NCBI GenBank assembly: GCA_963699495.1
Contig: CAVOUB010000005.1
Coordinates: forward strand, 1-64,000
Length of the DNA: 64,000 nt
Source of the DNA: JAIBJN01 sp963699495
GTDB taxonomy: Bacteria; Actinomycetota; Thermoleophilia; Gaiellales; Gaiellaceae
Reading direction: 5' to 3'
The translations under genes and the position numbers were made by a program. Below the pieces are notes generated by a model. It was not told the DNA's origin and searched no databases. It saw nothing but the letters and a program-made list of their open reading frames with translations. This document shows positions 18,296 to 27,035 of this stretch, piece by piece (position 1 is the stretch's first letter; the number at the start of each line of letters is the position of its first letter).

Positions 18296-18847
18296 TTAGG
18301 TGGTGCTGGCCGGCGCGCCCTTGGTCTCGAGCGCGTGCATCTCCTCGGCCTCGGCGGCGGTGACCAGCCCGATCTCGATCAGGTCGAGCGGGCTGATGAA
18401 CCCGTCGCTGATGCGGAAGCCGCCCGCGCGCGCGATCGCGTTGCGCAGGGGGACCGCCCAGTGGTGCTCGATCAGAAGCAGGGCGGCGGCGGAGTCGTTG
18501 GGGATCTCCTCGAGCACGTCCCAGGCCTCTTCGTCGGAGAAGACCTGGATGCCGTCGGCGCCGGCCTCGGCACCGGCCACGGCCCCGTCCTCCATCCCCT
18601 CCTCGCCCTCGATCCCGAGGCCGATGAGGGCGCCCACCTTGCTGCCGAGCTCGATCGCCTCGTCCTTGGTCAGGTTGCTGAGGTGCGCGACCTCGATCTC
18701 CCCCTCCGCATCCTTGTGCACGGCCAGGGCGTCGATCACCCGCACCGTGTCGCTCTCGCGGAGGCGCTCCAGCTCGTCGATGATCTCCCCGTGGAAATCG
18801 GGGTGGCTGAAGCCCAACACGATCAGCTGAACTGGTCCGATGGCCAT
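18296..18847 (-). CDS. DUF6325/DUF1269-like protein
   Basis: 183 residues from ATG 18847 with GAGAGGAGAG upstream. It opens IGPVQLIVLGFSHPDFHGEI, followed by TVRVIDALAVHKDAEGEI, which matches the DUF6325-type domain. A Gly-rich central segment and the acidic VFSDEEAWDVLEEIP follow. Such proteins are often near Usp and SHOCT genes in actinobacteria; their function is unknown. A 22-bp repeated element lies about 107 bp upstream. Confidence 0.7.
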   Translation of the reverse strand: MAIGPVQLIVLGFSHPDFHGEIIDELERLRESDTVRVIDALAVHKDAEGEIEVAHLSNLTKDEAIELGSKVGALIGLGIEGEEGMEDGAVAGAEAGADGIQVFSDEEAWDVLEEIPNDSAAALLLIEHHWAVPLRNAIARAGGFRISDGFISPLDLIEIGLVTAAEAEEMHALETKGAPASTT

Positions 18848-18953
18848 CGTCTCTCCTCTCGTCGCTGCTCGTGAATCCAGTTGCGTCCTGGCGAGTCTAC
18901 GGCCGACTCCTTCTCGCTGCGCACAGCCATCTAACAACGCCGGAGGCCCGCCG

Positions 18954-18975
18954 GCATCACCCCGTGTGGACGAAA
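18954..18975 (-). promoter_or_regulatory. 22-bp repeated element, copy 3
   Basis: On the minus strand this begins TTTCGTCCACAC and ends GGGGTGATGC. It lies between the divergent DUF6325-like gene and the histidine kinase, so it could serve either. Confidence 0.45.
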
Positions 18976-19129
18976 GGACCTCCGGCGCCTTGGAGGCGGT
19001 TTAGACTCCCAAGACCTGGTTGACATCGCTCGAAAAGCGGCGGGGCGGAGTAGCCTCGATCGGGTCCAGCTCACATTCGCGCTTGCCGCGGCGGCAGGAC
19101 TCCTGCTCAGTGCCGTCTCGGCGCTGCTC

Positions 19130-20863
19130 GTGCTGTTCACGCCGGGGCCCGGCGACCGCCCGCTGATCGCGCTCGCCTACGCGCTCATGATCGGCGTACC
19201 GGTCGGGGTCGGCCTCTGGGCCTGGCGGACGAGGCCCGACAATCGGTTCGGCCGGCTGCTCGTGGCCGCCGGCTACCTCTGGTTCATCACGACGCTGGCG
19301 GCGTCGAGCAACGAGGTCGTCTACAGCATCGGCCGGGTCGGAGCCTGGCTGGTGCAGCCGCTCCTGTTCGTCGTCATGCTCGCATTCCCGACCGGCAGGT
19401 TGACCACGAGGGTCGACCGGGGGATCGTCCTGGCGGGCTGGGCGCTGATCGCGATCTTCTACCTGCCAACGCTGCTCCTCGTCGAGGAGTACCCCGTGCC
19501 CAGCCCGTACGCTCCGTGCGGCCTCGACTGCCCTGCCAACGCCTTCATGGTGGTCGACGCGGAACCGGCGTTCGTGGACTCCTGGCTCAGTCCCTTGCGC
19601 GACCTGCTCGCGGTGACCATCTTCGCCGCGGTCCTGGTCGTCCTGGCACTGCGCTTCACCAGGGCGTCCGGCCTGATGAGGAGGACGCTCGCCCCCGTAC
19701 TCGCGGCAGCGAGCCTCCTGGCCGTGTTCTTCATCGCCTACTTCCTCATCCGCAGGGTCTCCGCGGGGTCGCCGGTCCTCACCGCGATCGGCTGGCTCTA
19801 CGTTCTCTGCATCCCGGGGATCGCCGTCGGGTTCGTCGTGGGGCTCCTCCGCTCGAAGCTGACGGCCGGAAGCGCGCTCCAGCGTCTGGTCGTGCGACTC
19901 GGGGACCATCCCGACCCAGGCGAGCTGACCGCCGTGCTCCGCGACACCATGGAGGACCCCACGCTCGAGCTCGTCTACTGGGTTCCCGGACCGGGCGGAG
20001 ACTGGGTGAACGCGGACGGCATCCCCGTGCCGGCCCCGGACGCAGGCTCGAGGAGGTCTCTGACGGAGGTACGTGACGGAGACAGGCTGGTTGCGGGGCT
20101 CGTGCACGACGCCGCGCTGAACGACCAGCGGGAGTTCGTCGAAGCGGCCGGCTCCGTCGCGCTTGCAGCCCTGGAGAACCAGCGGCTCGCGGCCGAGGTG
20201 GACGCGTCGCTCCGGGAGCTGAGCGAGTCGCGGGCCCGCATCCAGGCGGCGGCCGACAGTGAGCGCCGCCGGATCGAGCGCGACCTCCACGATGGCGCCC
20301 AACAGCGGCTCGTGGCCCTGCGGGTCCGACTCGGGCTCGCCGGGGAGCTCATGCGCGAGGATCCGGCCCGGGGCACCGAGCTCCTGAGCGAGCTCGGGGC
20401 CGAGGCCGAGGACGCGCTCGAGGAGGTTCGGGCGCTCGCGCACGGCGTGTATCCGTCGCTGCTTGCCGACTATGGGCTCGGCGAGGCCCTCCGCGCCCTC
20501 ACCCGCAGAAGCGAGCCGCCCCCCAAGGTCGCGGTCGAGGGGATCGGCCGGTACCAGCCCGAGGTGGAGAGCGCCGTGTACTTCTGCTGTCTCGAAGCGC
20601 TCCAGAACGTGGCCAAGCACGCACAGGGCGCGAGCTCGGTGTCCATCTCGGTGACGGACCACGGGGAGCTGCGCTTCGAGGTGCGTGACGACGGCCCAGG
20701 GCTCTCCGGGGATGCCGTGCCCGGCACAGGGCTCACCAACATGGAAGACCGACTCGCGGCGGTCGGGGGCGAGCTCGTCGTCAGCTCGGCGCCGGGCGGG
20801 GGCGGCACCCAGGTCGTGGGCACGATCCCGTCCCCCAGACGCGCCCGCGACGCCGGCCCCTAG
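19130..20863 (+). CDS. NarX-like sensor histidine kinase
   Basis: At least 577 residues. Several membrane helices (within 1-250) precede a GAF-like or linker region. The HisKA_3 phosphoacceptor box is SERRRIERDLHDGAQQRL, and the HATPase carries LEALQNVAKHAQ, RDDGPGLSG and GTGLTNMEDRLAAVGG. GTG 19130 is the first standard start, but the frame is open upstream and codes another hydrophobic helix (LTFALAAAAGLLLSAVSALL), so the true start may be further left and non-standard. Its partner could be the NarL-type regulator at 8649-9350. Confidence 0.9.
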   Translation: MLFTPGPGDRPLIALAYALMIGVPVGVGLWAWRTRPDNRFGRLLVAAGYLWFITTLAASSNEVVYSIGRVGAWLVQPLLFVVMLAFPTGRLTTRVDRGIVLAGWALIAIFYLPTLLLVEEYPVPSPYAPCGLDCPANAFMVVDAEPAFVDSWLSPLRDLLAVTIFAAVLVVLALRFTRASGLMRRTLAPVLAAASLLAVFFIAYFLIRRVSAGSPVLTAIGWLYVLCIPGIAVGFVVGLLRSKLTAGSALQRLVVRLGDHPDPGELTAVLRDTMEDPTLELVYWVPGPGGDWVNADGIPVPAPDAGSRRSLTEVRDGDRLVAGLVHDAALNDQREFVEAAGSVALAALENQRLAAEVDASLRELSESRARIQAAADSERRRIERDLHDGAQQRLVALRVRLGLAGELMREDPARGTELLSELGAEAEDALEEVRALAHGVYPSLLADYGLGEALRALTRRSEPPPKVAVEGIGRYQPEVESAVYFCCLEALQNVAKHAQGASSVSISVTDHGELRFEVRDDGPGLSGDAVPGTGLTNMEDRLAAVGGELVVSSAPGGGGTQVVGTIPSPRRARDAGP

Positions 20864-20877
20864 TAGCTTGGCCGCGC

Positions 20878-20899
20878 GATCATCCTCATGGGACGATGC
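20878..20899 (+). promoter_or_regulatory. 22-bp repeated element, copy 4
   Basis: Begins GATCATCCTCAT and ends GGGACGATGC. It lies about 100 bp upstream of the AI-2E/flippase fusion gene and just after the kinase stop. Confidence 0.45.
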
Positions 20900-21001
20900 C
20901 CGCGCACGCCCGGATGCCAGACTCCGGCGGTGCGAGGGCATGGATCGACTGTCCGGAAGCGGGCGTAGTGTGACGGCGACAACCGAGGGCGGAGCAAGCG
21001 C

Positions 21002-23410
21002 GTGAGAATCCGAAGAGCGACGCACAAGGACGACCGGGACGCGGACGGGCCGCGCGAGCCCGACGAGCCCGAGATCGTCCAGCTCGACGAGGCTCAGCTC
21101 GGACAGCTGTCCGCGGTCTTCGCGGCGCCGCGCTGGCTGCGCGACCTCGGGCTGGCGTCGTGGCTGATCGCCGGCGTGCTGCTCGTGCTCGTCGGGCTGA
21201 TCTGGCTCGTCGGCGCGACCTCCGAGATCACCCAGCCCTTGATCGCGGCCTTCGTGGTCGCGTGCGTGACGCTGCCGCTCGTACGCCGGCTCGCGCGCCA
21301 CCGCGTCGGCCGGGGAGGAGCAGCTGGGATTGCCCTCCTCCTGCTCCTGGCCATCGGGATCCTCGTGGGCGTGCTCGTCATCGGCGGGATCATCTCCCAG
21401 GCCGACGACATCTCGGCGAACGGCTCGAGCGCCGCCGACGAGATCCAGGGCTGGCTCGAGGACGCCGGGGTCGACACGTCCGGAGCCGAGAGCGCGAGCA
21501 GCACGGCGAAGGAGGACGTCCCCCAGATCATCTCCACGCTCGTCAACGGCCTCGTCACCGGCATCGGCGACCTGACCTCGCTCGCGCTCGGGCTCTCCTT
21601 CTTCCTCCTCAGCCTCTTCTTCCTGCTCAAGGACGGCCCGTCGCTGCGCTCCTGGGTCGAGGACCACGCCGGCATTCCGAAGCCCGTCGCCAGGACGATC
21701 ACCGGCGACGTGATCACCTCGTTCCAGCGCTACTTCGCCGGCGTGACCATCGTCGCCGCCTTCAACGGGATCGTCGTCGGCGTCGCCGCGCTCCTGCTCG
21801 GAGTCCCGCTGGCGGGCACGATCGCGGTCGTGACCTTCATCTGCGCCTACATCCCGTACATCGGGGCGTTCTTCGCGGGCGCGTTCGCGGTCGTGATCGC
21901 GCTCGGCTCGGAGGGGACGACGACCGCAGCGATCATGCTCGTGGTCGTCATCCTCGCCAACGGCGCGCTCCAGCAGGTCGTCCAGCCGATCGCCTACGGA
22001 GCCACCCTGGGCCTCAACCCGCTCGTCGTCCTCATCGTCACGATCAGCGCCGGCTGCCTCTTCGGGATGGTCGGGCTCGTCCTCGCCGCCCCGCTCACGT
22101 CGGCCGGCGTGCACATCGCCGCCGATCTGGCGCGGGCCAAGGCCGCGGTAGCGGCCAAGGCGGAGGCCGCCGCCGCCCCGCCGCCCGACGCGAGCCCGAG
22201 CCAGAGCCGGCGTAGGCACGTGAGCACGCACGCCGAGGAGAGGCCGCCCCGGGTCCTGCCCTTCCACGACCCGTCGCGCCGCCGGCGCCTGAAGAAGGTG
22301 GGGGCCTGGCTGCTCGGGACGGCCGTGGTCGTCGTCCTCCTCCACCTCCTCGGCGTTGACGTGCTCGGGTGGCTCCAGGACCTGTGGGACGAGATCAAGG
22401 CGGTCCCGGCCGGCTACATCGCCGCGGGGCTTTTCTTCCAGACGGGGGTGACGACCTTTGCCGCGGTGTCGTATTACGGCATCCTCAAGGCCGCCTATCC
22501 CGACGAGGCGTCGTTCCCGCCGATCCTGACCGCGTACGCGGTCGGCGTGGCCATGAACAACTTCCTGCCCGCCAACATCGGCACCTTCGTGACGCTGCTG
22601 ATGTTCGTGGCGATCATCCCCGCCTGCACGTTCGCCGGTGCGATCGCCGCGTACCTCGTGCAGAAGATCTTCTTCACGATCGCCGGAACGTTCGTCTACC
22701 TCTACCTGTTCCTCTCGGTCCCCGGCTCCTTCAACGAGAACCTCGGCAACCTCACGGACCACCCGGCCCTCGCCGCCGGCATCGTGGCCGGCATCGTCTT
22801 CCTGCTCGTCCTCCTCGGCCGCATCTTCTGGAAGCAGGTGAAGAAGCTGTGGGCCCAGGCGAAGAAGGGCGGGGTGATCCTCTCCCAGCCGAGGCGCTAC
22901 TTCTCCCGGGTCTTCTTCCCCTCCTTCCTGTCGTGGACGTGCAAGTTGATCGTGGTCGCGATCTTCCTCGCCGCCTTCGCCATCCCGGTCACGTTCGAGT
23001 CGGTCATGTGGGTGGTGGGCTCCGGCTCGCTCGCGAACGTCGTCTCGGTCACGCCCGGCGCCGTCGGCATCACGCAGGCGACGAACGCGCTCGCCCTCAG
23101 TACCTGCTGCGACGTCCCGACATCGCAGGCGGTGGACTACTCGACGGCGCAGCAGCTGATTACGACGGCGTGGAACATCCTCTTCGCGATCGTCCTCACC
23201 GTCTGGGTCTTCGGCTGGACCGGTGGGAAGCTGCTCGTCGGGCAGTCGTACACGGACGCGAAGGTCAAGGTCGCGGAGCAGAAGGAGCAGCGCAGAGAGA
23301 AGAAACAGGCGAAGCGGGAGGAGCTCAAGGAGTCGGGCGAGGGCAGGTTCAGCCGCCTCCGTCACCGCTCCACGTCAAACGGCACCGAGCAGAACGAGGA
23401 GGAGAGCTAG
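21002..23410 (+). CDS. AI-2E-family transporter fused to a flippase-like (UPF0104) domain
   Basis: 802 residues from GTG 21002. Residues about 45-385 form an AI-2E family permease, with typical GIGDLTSLALGLSFFLLSLFFLLKD-like helices (split here by the loop) and a PYIGAFFAG motif. A linker of about 40 residues (Ala, Pro, Arg) follows. Residues about 430-760 resemble the lysylphosphatidylglycerol synthase/UPF0104 flippase-like domain, with MNNFLPANIGTF. The tail is highly charged. An in-frame GTG at 22220 could give a separate C-terminal protein. It abuts the next gene with no gap. The substrate is unknown. Confidence 0.8.
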   Translation: MRIRRATHKDDRDADGPREPDEPEIVQLDEAQLGQLSAVFAAPRWLRDLGLASWLIAGVLLVLVGLIWLVGATSEITQPLIAAFVVACVTLPLVRRLARHRVGRGGAAGIALLLLLAIGILVGVLVIGGIISQADDISANGSSAADEIQGWLEDAGVDTSGAESASSTAKEDVPQIISTLVNGLVTGIGDLTSLALGLSFFLLSLFFLLKDGPSLRSWVEDHAGIPKPVARTITGDVITSFQRYFAGVTIVAAFNGIVVGVAALLLGVPLAGTIAVVTFICAYIPYIGAFFAGAFAVVIALGSEGTTTAAIMLVVVILANGALQQVVQPIAYGATLGLNPLVVLIVTISAGCLFGMVGLVLAAPLTSAGVHIAADLARAKAAVAAKAEAAAAPPPDASPSQSRRRHVSTHAEERPPRVLPFHDPSRRRRLKKVGAWLLGTAVVVVLLHLLGVDVLGWLQDLWDEIKAVPAGYIAAGLFFQTGVTTFAAVSYYGILKAAYPDEASFPPILTAYAVGVAMNNFLPANIGTFVTLLMFVAIIPACTFAGAIAAYLVQKIFFTIAGTFVYLYLFLSVPGSFNENLGNLTDHPALAAGIVAGIVFLLVLLGRIFWKQVKKLWAQAKKGGVILSQPRRYFSRVFFPSFLSWTCKLIVVAIFLAAFAIPVTFESVMWVVGSGSLANVVSVTPGAVGITQATNALALSTCCDVPTSQAVDYSTAQQLITTAWNILFAIVLTVWVFGWTGGKLLVGQSYTDAKVKVAEQKEQRREKKQAKREELKESGEGRFSRLRHRSTSNGTEQNEEES

Positions 23411-25433
23411 ATGCCTGAGCCTTCGCCGGGCTTCGGCGAACGACTCTCCTGGGAGCCCGAGTTCCCGAAGATCCGCCCGGCCCGCCTGATCGCTTCCTGG
23501 CTCGTCGCGGCGCTCTCGCTCCTGGTCGCGGCGTGGATCGTTCCCGGCGCCTCGATCGAGACCTTCTGGGGCGCGCTCCTGGTCGCGCTGGTCGTGGCCG
23601 TCCTCAATGCCGTGCTGCCGCCGGTGATCGCCGCCCTCCGGCTGCCGTTCACGCTCGTCCTCGGCTTCCTGCTCGTGCTCTTCATCGACGCCGCGATCCT
23701 GCTCGCCGCGGACTGCCATCACCGACGGGGCGATCCAGCTCGACTCCTTCTGGGCGGCGCTGCTCGTGGCGCTGGTCGCGGCCGCGGTCAGCATCGTCGT
23801 CCAGGTGATGATCGGCGCGACCGACGACGACACCTACACGCTCAGGGTGATCCACCGCCTCGCACGGCGCTCGGGCGAGCGCGTGGCGACCGACCAGCCC
23901 GGCATCGTCTTCCTCGAGATCGACGGCCTCGCGTTGCCGATCCTGCGCCGGGCGATGCGCGACGGGAACGCGCCGAACATGGCGCGCTGGGTGGCCGAGG
24001 GCTCGCACGACGTCGCCGAGTGGGAGCCCGACCTCTCCTCGCAGACGGGCGCGAGCCAGGCCGGGATCCTGCTCGGCTCGAACGAGGACATCCCCGCCTT
24101 CCGCTGGGTCGAGAAGGAGACCGGGACGCTGATGACGTGCTCGGCCCCGCCCGACTGCGCCGAGATCGAGCGCCGCCATTCGACCGGGATCGGCCTGCTC
24201 GCGAACGGCGGCGCGAGCCGCGGCAACCTCCTCTCCGGCGAGGCCGACCACGTGATCCTCACCGTCAGCAAGCTCGAGGCGGAGAAGAGCGCCAACCCCG
24301 GCTACCGCGCCTTCCTGGCGAACGGCTTCAACGTCACGCGCGCGCTCGTCCTCTTCTTCTGGGAGGTGGCCCTCGAGATCACGGCGTCGGGACGCCAGCG
24401 CCGGCGCGACGTGCAGCCGCGCGGACACCGCGGCGGGCTCTATCCCTTCATGCGCGCGGCCATGTGCGTCGTCGTCCGCGACCTGATCGTCTACGGCGTC
24501 CTCACGGACATGATGAAGGGGCGGCCCGCGATCTACGCGACCTTCTCGAGCTACGACGAGGTCGCCCACCACTCCGGCCTCGAGCGAGCCGACACGCTGG
24601 AGGCGCTGCGCAAGCTGGACGACCAGTTCGGGCGCATCGACCGCGCCCGCCGTTACGCGCCGCGGCCCTACGAGATCGTCGTCCTCTCCGACCACGGCCA
24701 GACGCAGGGAGCCACCTTCAAGCAGCGAAACGGCTACGGCCTGGACGACCTCGTCGAGCGCTCGCTCGCCACCGGCAGCGTCGCCGAGCACGCCGGCGGC
24801 GACGAGCAGGACTCCATGGTCGGCCACGCGCTCGGCGAGGCTACCGGACGGACGCAGAAGCAGAAGCGCCCGAAGAACGACGTCAGCGGCGAGAGCAACG
24901 TCGTCCTCGGCTCGGGCAACCTCGGGCTCGTCTACCTGATGGAGGAGAACCGCCGGCTCACGCTCGAGGAGCTGAACGAGCGCCATCCCGAGCTGGTTCC
25001 CGCCCTACGCTCCCACCCCCACGTCGGCTGGATCCTCGTGCGCTCCTCCGAGCATGGCCCGGTCGCGCTGGGCGCCAACGGCGCCCGCTACCTCGCCGAC
25101 GGCCGGGTCGAGGGGGACGACCCACTCACCGCGTTCTCCCCCACCGCGGCCGAGCACCTCCTGCGCACGGACGGGTTCGCCCACGTCGCGGACATCATGG
25201 TCGGGAGCTTCTACGACCCCGATCTGGACGAGGGCTGCGCGTTCGAGGAGCTGATCTCGTTCCACGGCGGGATCGGCGGGCCGCAGACGCGGCCGTTCAT
25301 CCTGCACCCAGCCGGCCTGAAGGTTCCGGACGGCGGCATCATCGGCGCCGCCGCCGTGCACGGGATTCTCCTCGGCTGGCGGCACGAGCTCAATGAGGGG
25401 ACCTCCGCTCCGTCGGACGTTGCATCCGCCTGA
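23411..25433 (+). CDS. Holin-like membrane domain fused to alkaline-phosphatase-type phosphodiesterase, one frameshift
   Basis: About 673 residues when frames are joined. Residues about 20-140 contain four hydrophobic helices of the phage-holin-4/YvlD type. From about 160 a nucleotide-pyrophosphatase/alkaline-phosphatase-like domain begins at IVFLEIDGLALPILRRAM. Its metal-binding landmarks include SSQTGASQAG, SYDEVAHHSG and LSDHGQTQG. One extra T near 23714 shifts the frame; no stops arise. ATG 23411 follows the previous stop directly. A role in envelope glycolipid or polymer metabolism is inference. Confidence 0.75.
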
Positions 25434-25454
25434 CGGAGCCTCCATCATTCCCGC

Positions 25455-25667
25455 ATGACTCTCGCCGTGCTTCTCGCGCTGGGCATGCTCACGTGGACCT
25501 TCACGATCGTGGGCGTGATCGCGCTCATCCTGGCAGTCGCTACGTGGATAAGCGCCCTTCGAAACCCCGATCTCTCGGGCGCCGAGAAGGCGGTCTGGCT
25601 CGTCGCTGTCCTGATCTTTCCGATCTTCGGCGCGCTCGTCTACTTCACGGTTCGTCGCGACTGGTGA
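25455..25667 (+). CDS. PLDc_N-type small membrane protein
   Basis: 70 residues, two hydrophobic helices. The pattern WISALRNPDLSGAEKAVWLV...FPIFGALVYF is typical of the phospholipase-D nuclease N-terminal (PLDc_N) domain found alone in many actinobacteria. ATG 25455 lies 21 bp after the phosphodiesterase stop. No enzymatic activity is expected. Confidence 0.75.
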   Translation: MTLAVLLALGMLTWTFTIVGVIALILAVATWISALRNPDLSGAEKAVWLVAVLIFPIFGALVYFTVRRDW

Positions 25668-25750
25668 CGGCGGGCGGCTGGCGGCGGCGACGACCACGCC
25701 GCCGGCGAGGAGCGCCGCCTCGGCGAGCGTGAGGGCCCGGCGGTTGCGAC

Positions 25751-26692
25751 CTACAAGTCCAGGATCGATCCTGGACTGTCGGGAGAGCGGTGGGCAGCGT
25801 GGAAGGCGAGCGCCCCGACGACGAGCGCCGCTGCCCCGGCCGAGATCGCGACGGCCACGGCACCGCGGGCGAGGGCGTCCGGGAGCGCCGAGAGCACGAC
25901 GCCCTTCGTGAGGACCTCGATCTTGAGCAGCCCTGTGAAGAGCGCGAGGAGCCCGAGCAGCGAGCACGCGCCCGCCCGCGCCTCCTCTGCCCCGCGGGCG
26001 AGCACCGCGAGGCCGGCCGCCGCGAGCACCAGCTCGTTCCCGCCCTCGACCCAGCGCGCGGCCGACGCGCCGGAATGGACTGCGAAGCCGACCGCGAGCA
26101 CGACCGTTGCCATTCCCGCCGTGGCGCCGAGGGCCACCGCGGCCCGGCTGATCTGCGCGGGTCGACGCCTGACGACGGCGATCGCGGTCAGCGCGGCGAA
26201 GACGGCGCCGAGGCCGAGCCAGGGCCAGGGCGGCGGCGCCGAAACGCGCTGCACCTCGCCTGCGAGCGCGACCCGGGCTCCGTCGACGGCGAGCGGGATC
26301 TCCCACCGCTCCACCCCGGCGGGAGGCCGCCGCAGCCGCCGGTCGTGCCAGATGACCGTTCGCCCGTCGGACACGGTTTCCCAGGCCGGCCCGGGCCCTT
26401 CGACCTGGTCCGGCTCCTCGAGGAGCCCGGCCTCGACGGCGGTGGGAGAGGCGGCGTTCACCGCCACTCCCGTCGAGTCGAGCCGGAGGAAGGGCTCACC
26501 GTCGTAGCCGTAGACGACGACGGTGTGGCCGTCCCGGACCGTCAGGCCGAGGGCGAGGTCGCTCCCGTAGACCCGCGCCGCCAGGGCCGGCGACAGCGGG
26601 AGGACGCTCGCGCGATAGTCAACTGCGACCGCGCTGGAGCGGACGTGCGCGGCGGCCGGCGCCGGGGCGACCAGCGTCGCCAGGACCGCCAC
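25751..26692 (-). CDS. Exported/membrane protein of unknown function
   Basis: About 313 residues. A signal-like stretch LATLVAPAPAAAHVRSS is followed by a roughly 150-residue beta-rich extracellular part (VVVYGYDGEPFLRLDSTG, VIWHDRRLRRPP), then about five C-terminal helices. The AHV after the signal recalls CopC/YtkA-like proteins, but no metal motif is evident. The start is unsure: GTG 26692 is the nearest usable codon and leaves a short signal, while the frame stays open far upstream. It is convergent with the small PLDc_N gene. Confidence 0.55.
   Translation of the reverse strand: MAVLATLVAPAPAAAHVRSSAVAVDYRASVLPLSPALAARVYGSDLALGLTVRDGHTVVVYGYDGEPFLRLDSTGVAVNAASPTAVEAGLLEEPDQVEGPGPAWETVSDGRTVIWHDRRLRRPPAGVERWEIPLAVDGARVALAGEVQRVSAPPPWPWLGLGAVFAALTAIAVVRRRPAQISRAAVALGATAGMATVVLAVGFAVHSGASAARWVEGGNELVLAAAGLAVLARGAEEARAGACSLLGLLALFTGLLKIEVLTKGVVLSALPDALARGAVAVAISAGAAALVVGALAFHAAHRSPDSPGSILDL
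25756..25777. other. 22-bp perfect palindrome
   Basis: AGTCCAGGATC followed immediately by its reverse complement. It covers the last codons of the exported-protein gene, at the junction with the convergent PLDc_N gene. It may be an operator or a short terminator stem. Confidence 0.5.
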
Positions 26693-27035
26693 AGAGGCCG
26701 CTCCCAGCTTCCAGCTCCAGCGGCACGGCGAAAGCGTCCGGGGCGGTCGGCAGACGCTCCGCGCACGACGTGGGCGGTGGCGCGGCCATCGCGCAAATCT
26801 ATCCTGGCGCACGGTTGTCCTTGCCCGGCCGTTCGCCGCGACAAGGGTCGCGCGGTGCAGAGCGCACTTGCACGGACGCCTCGATACGCTTCGCCAGTCG
26901 TGATGGTCAGGAAGGCTGGGGCAGCGTCGTCGTGGGCGGGCGGGAGATCGCCCTCGCGACGACGACCGATGAGTTTTGGGACGCTTGCCGGTCTCCACGT
27001 GATCACAGCGAAGCGACGAAGGAGGCAAGCGGACG

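Noticed and set aside
19001..23365. A 1454-codon open frame on the minus strand opposite the kinase and the AI-2E fusion
   Set aside because: Its composition is Arg/Glu/Asp/Gly low-complexity, typical of the antisense of GC-rich genes. The plus-strand proteins have clear domains.
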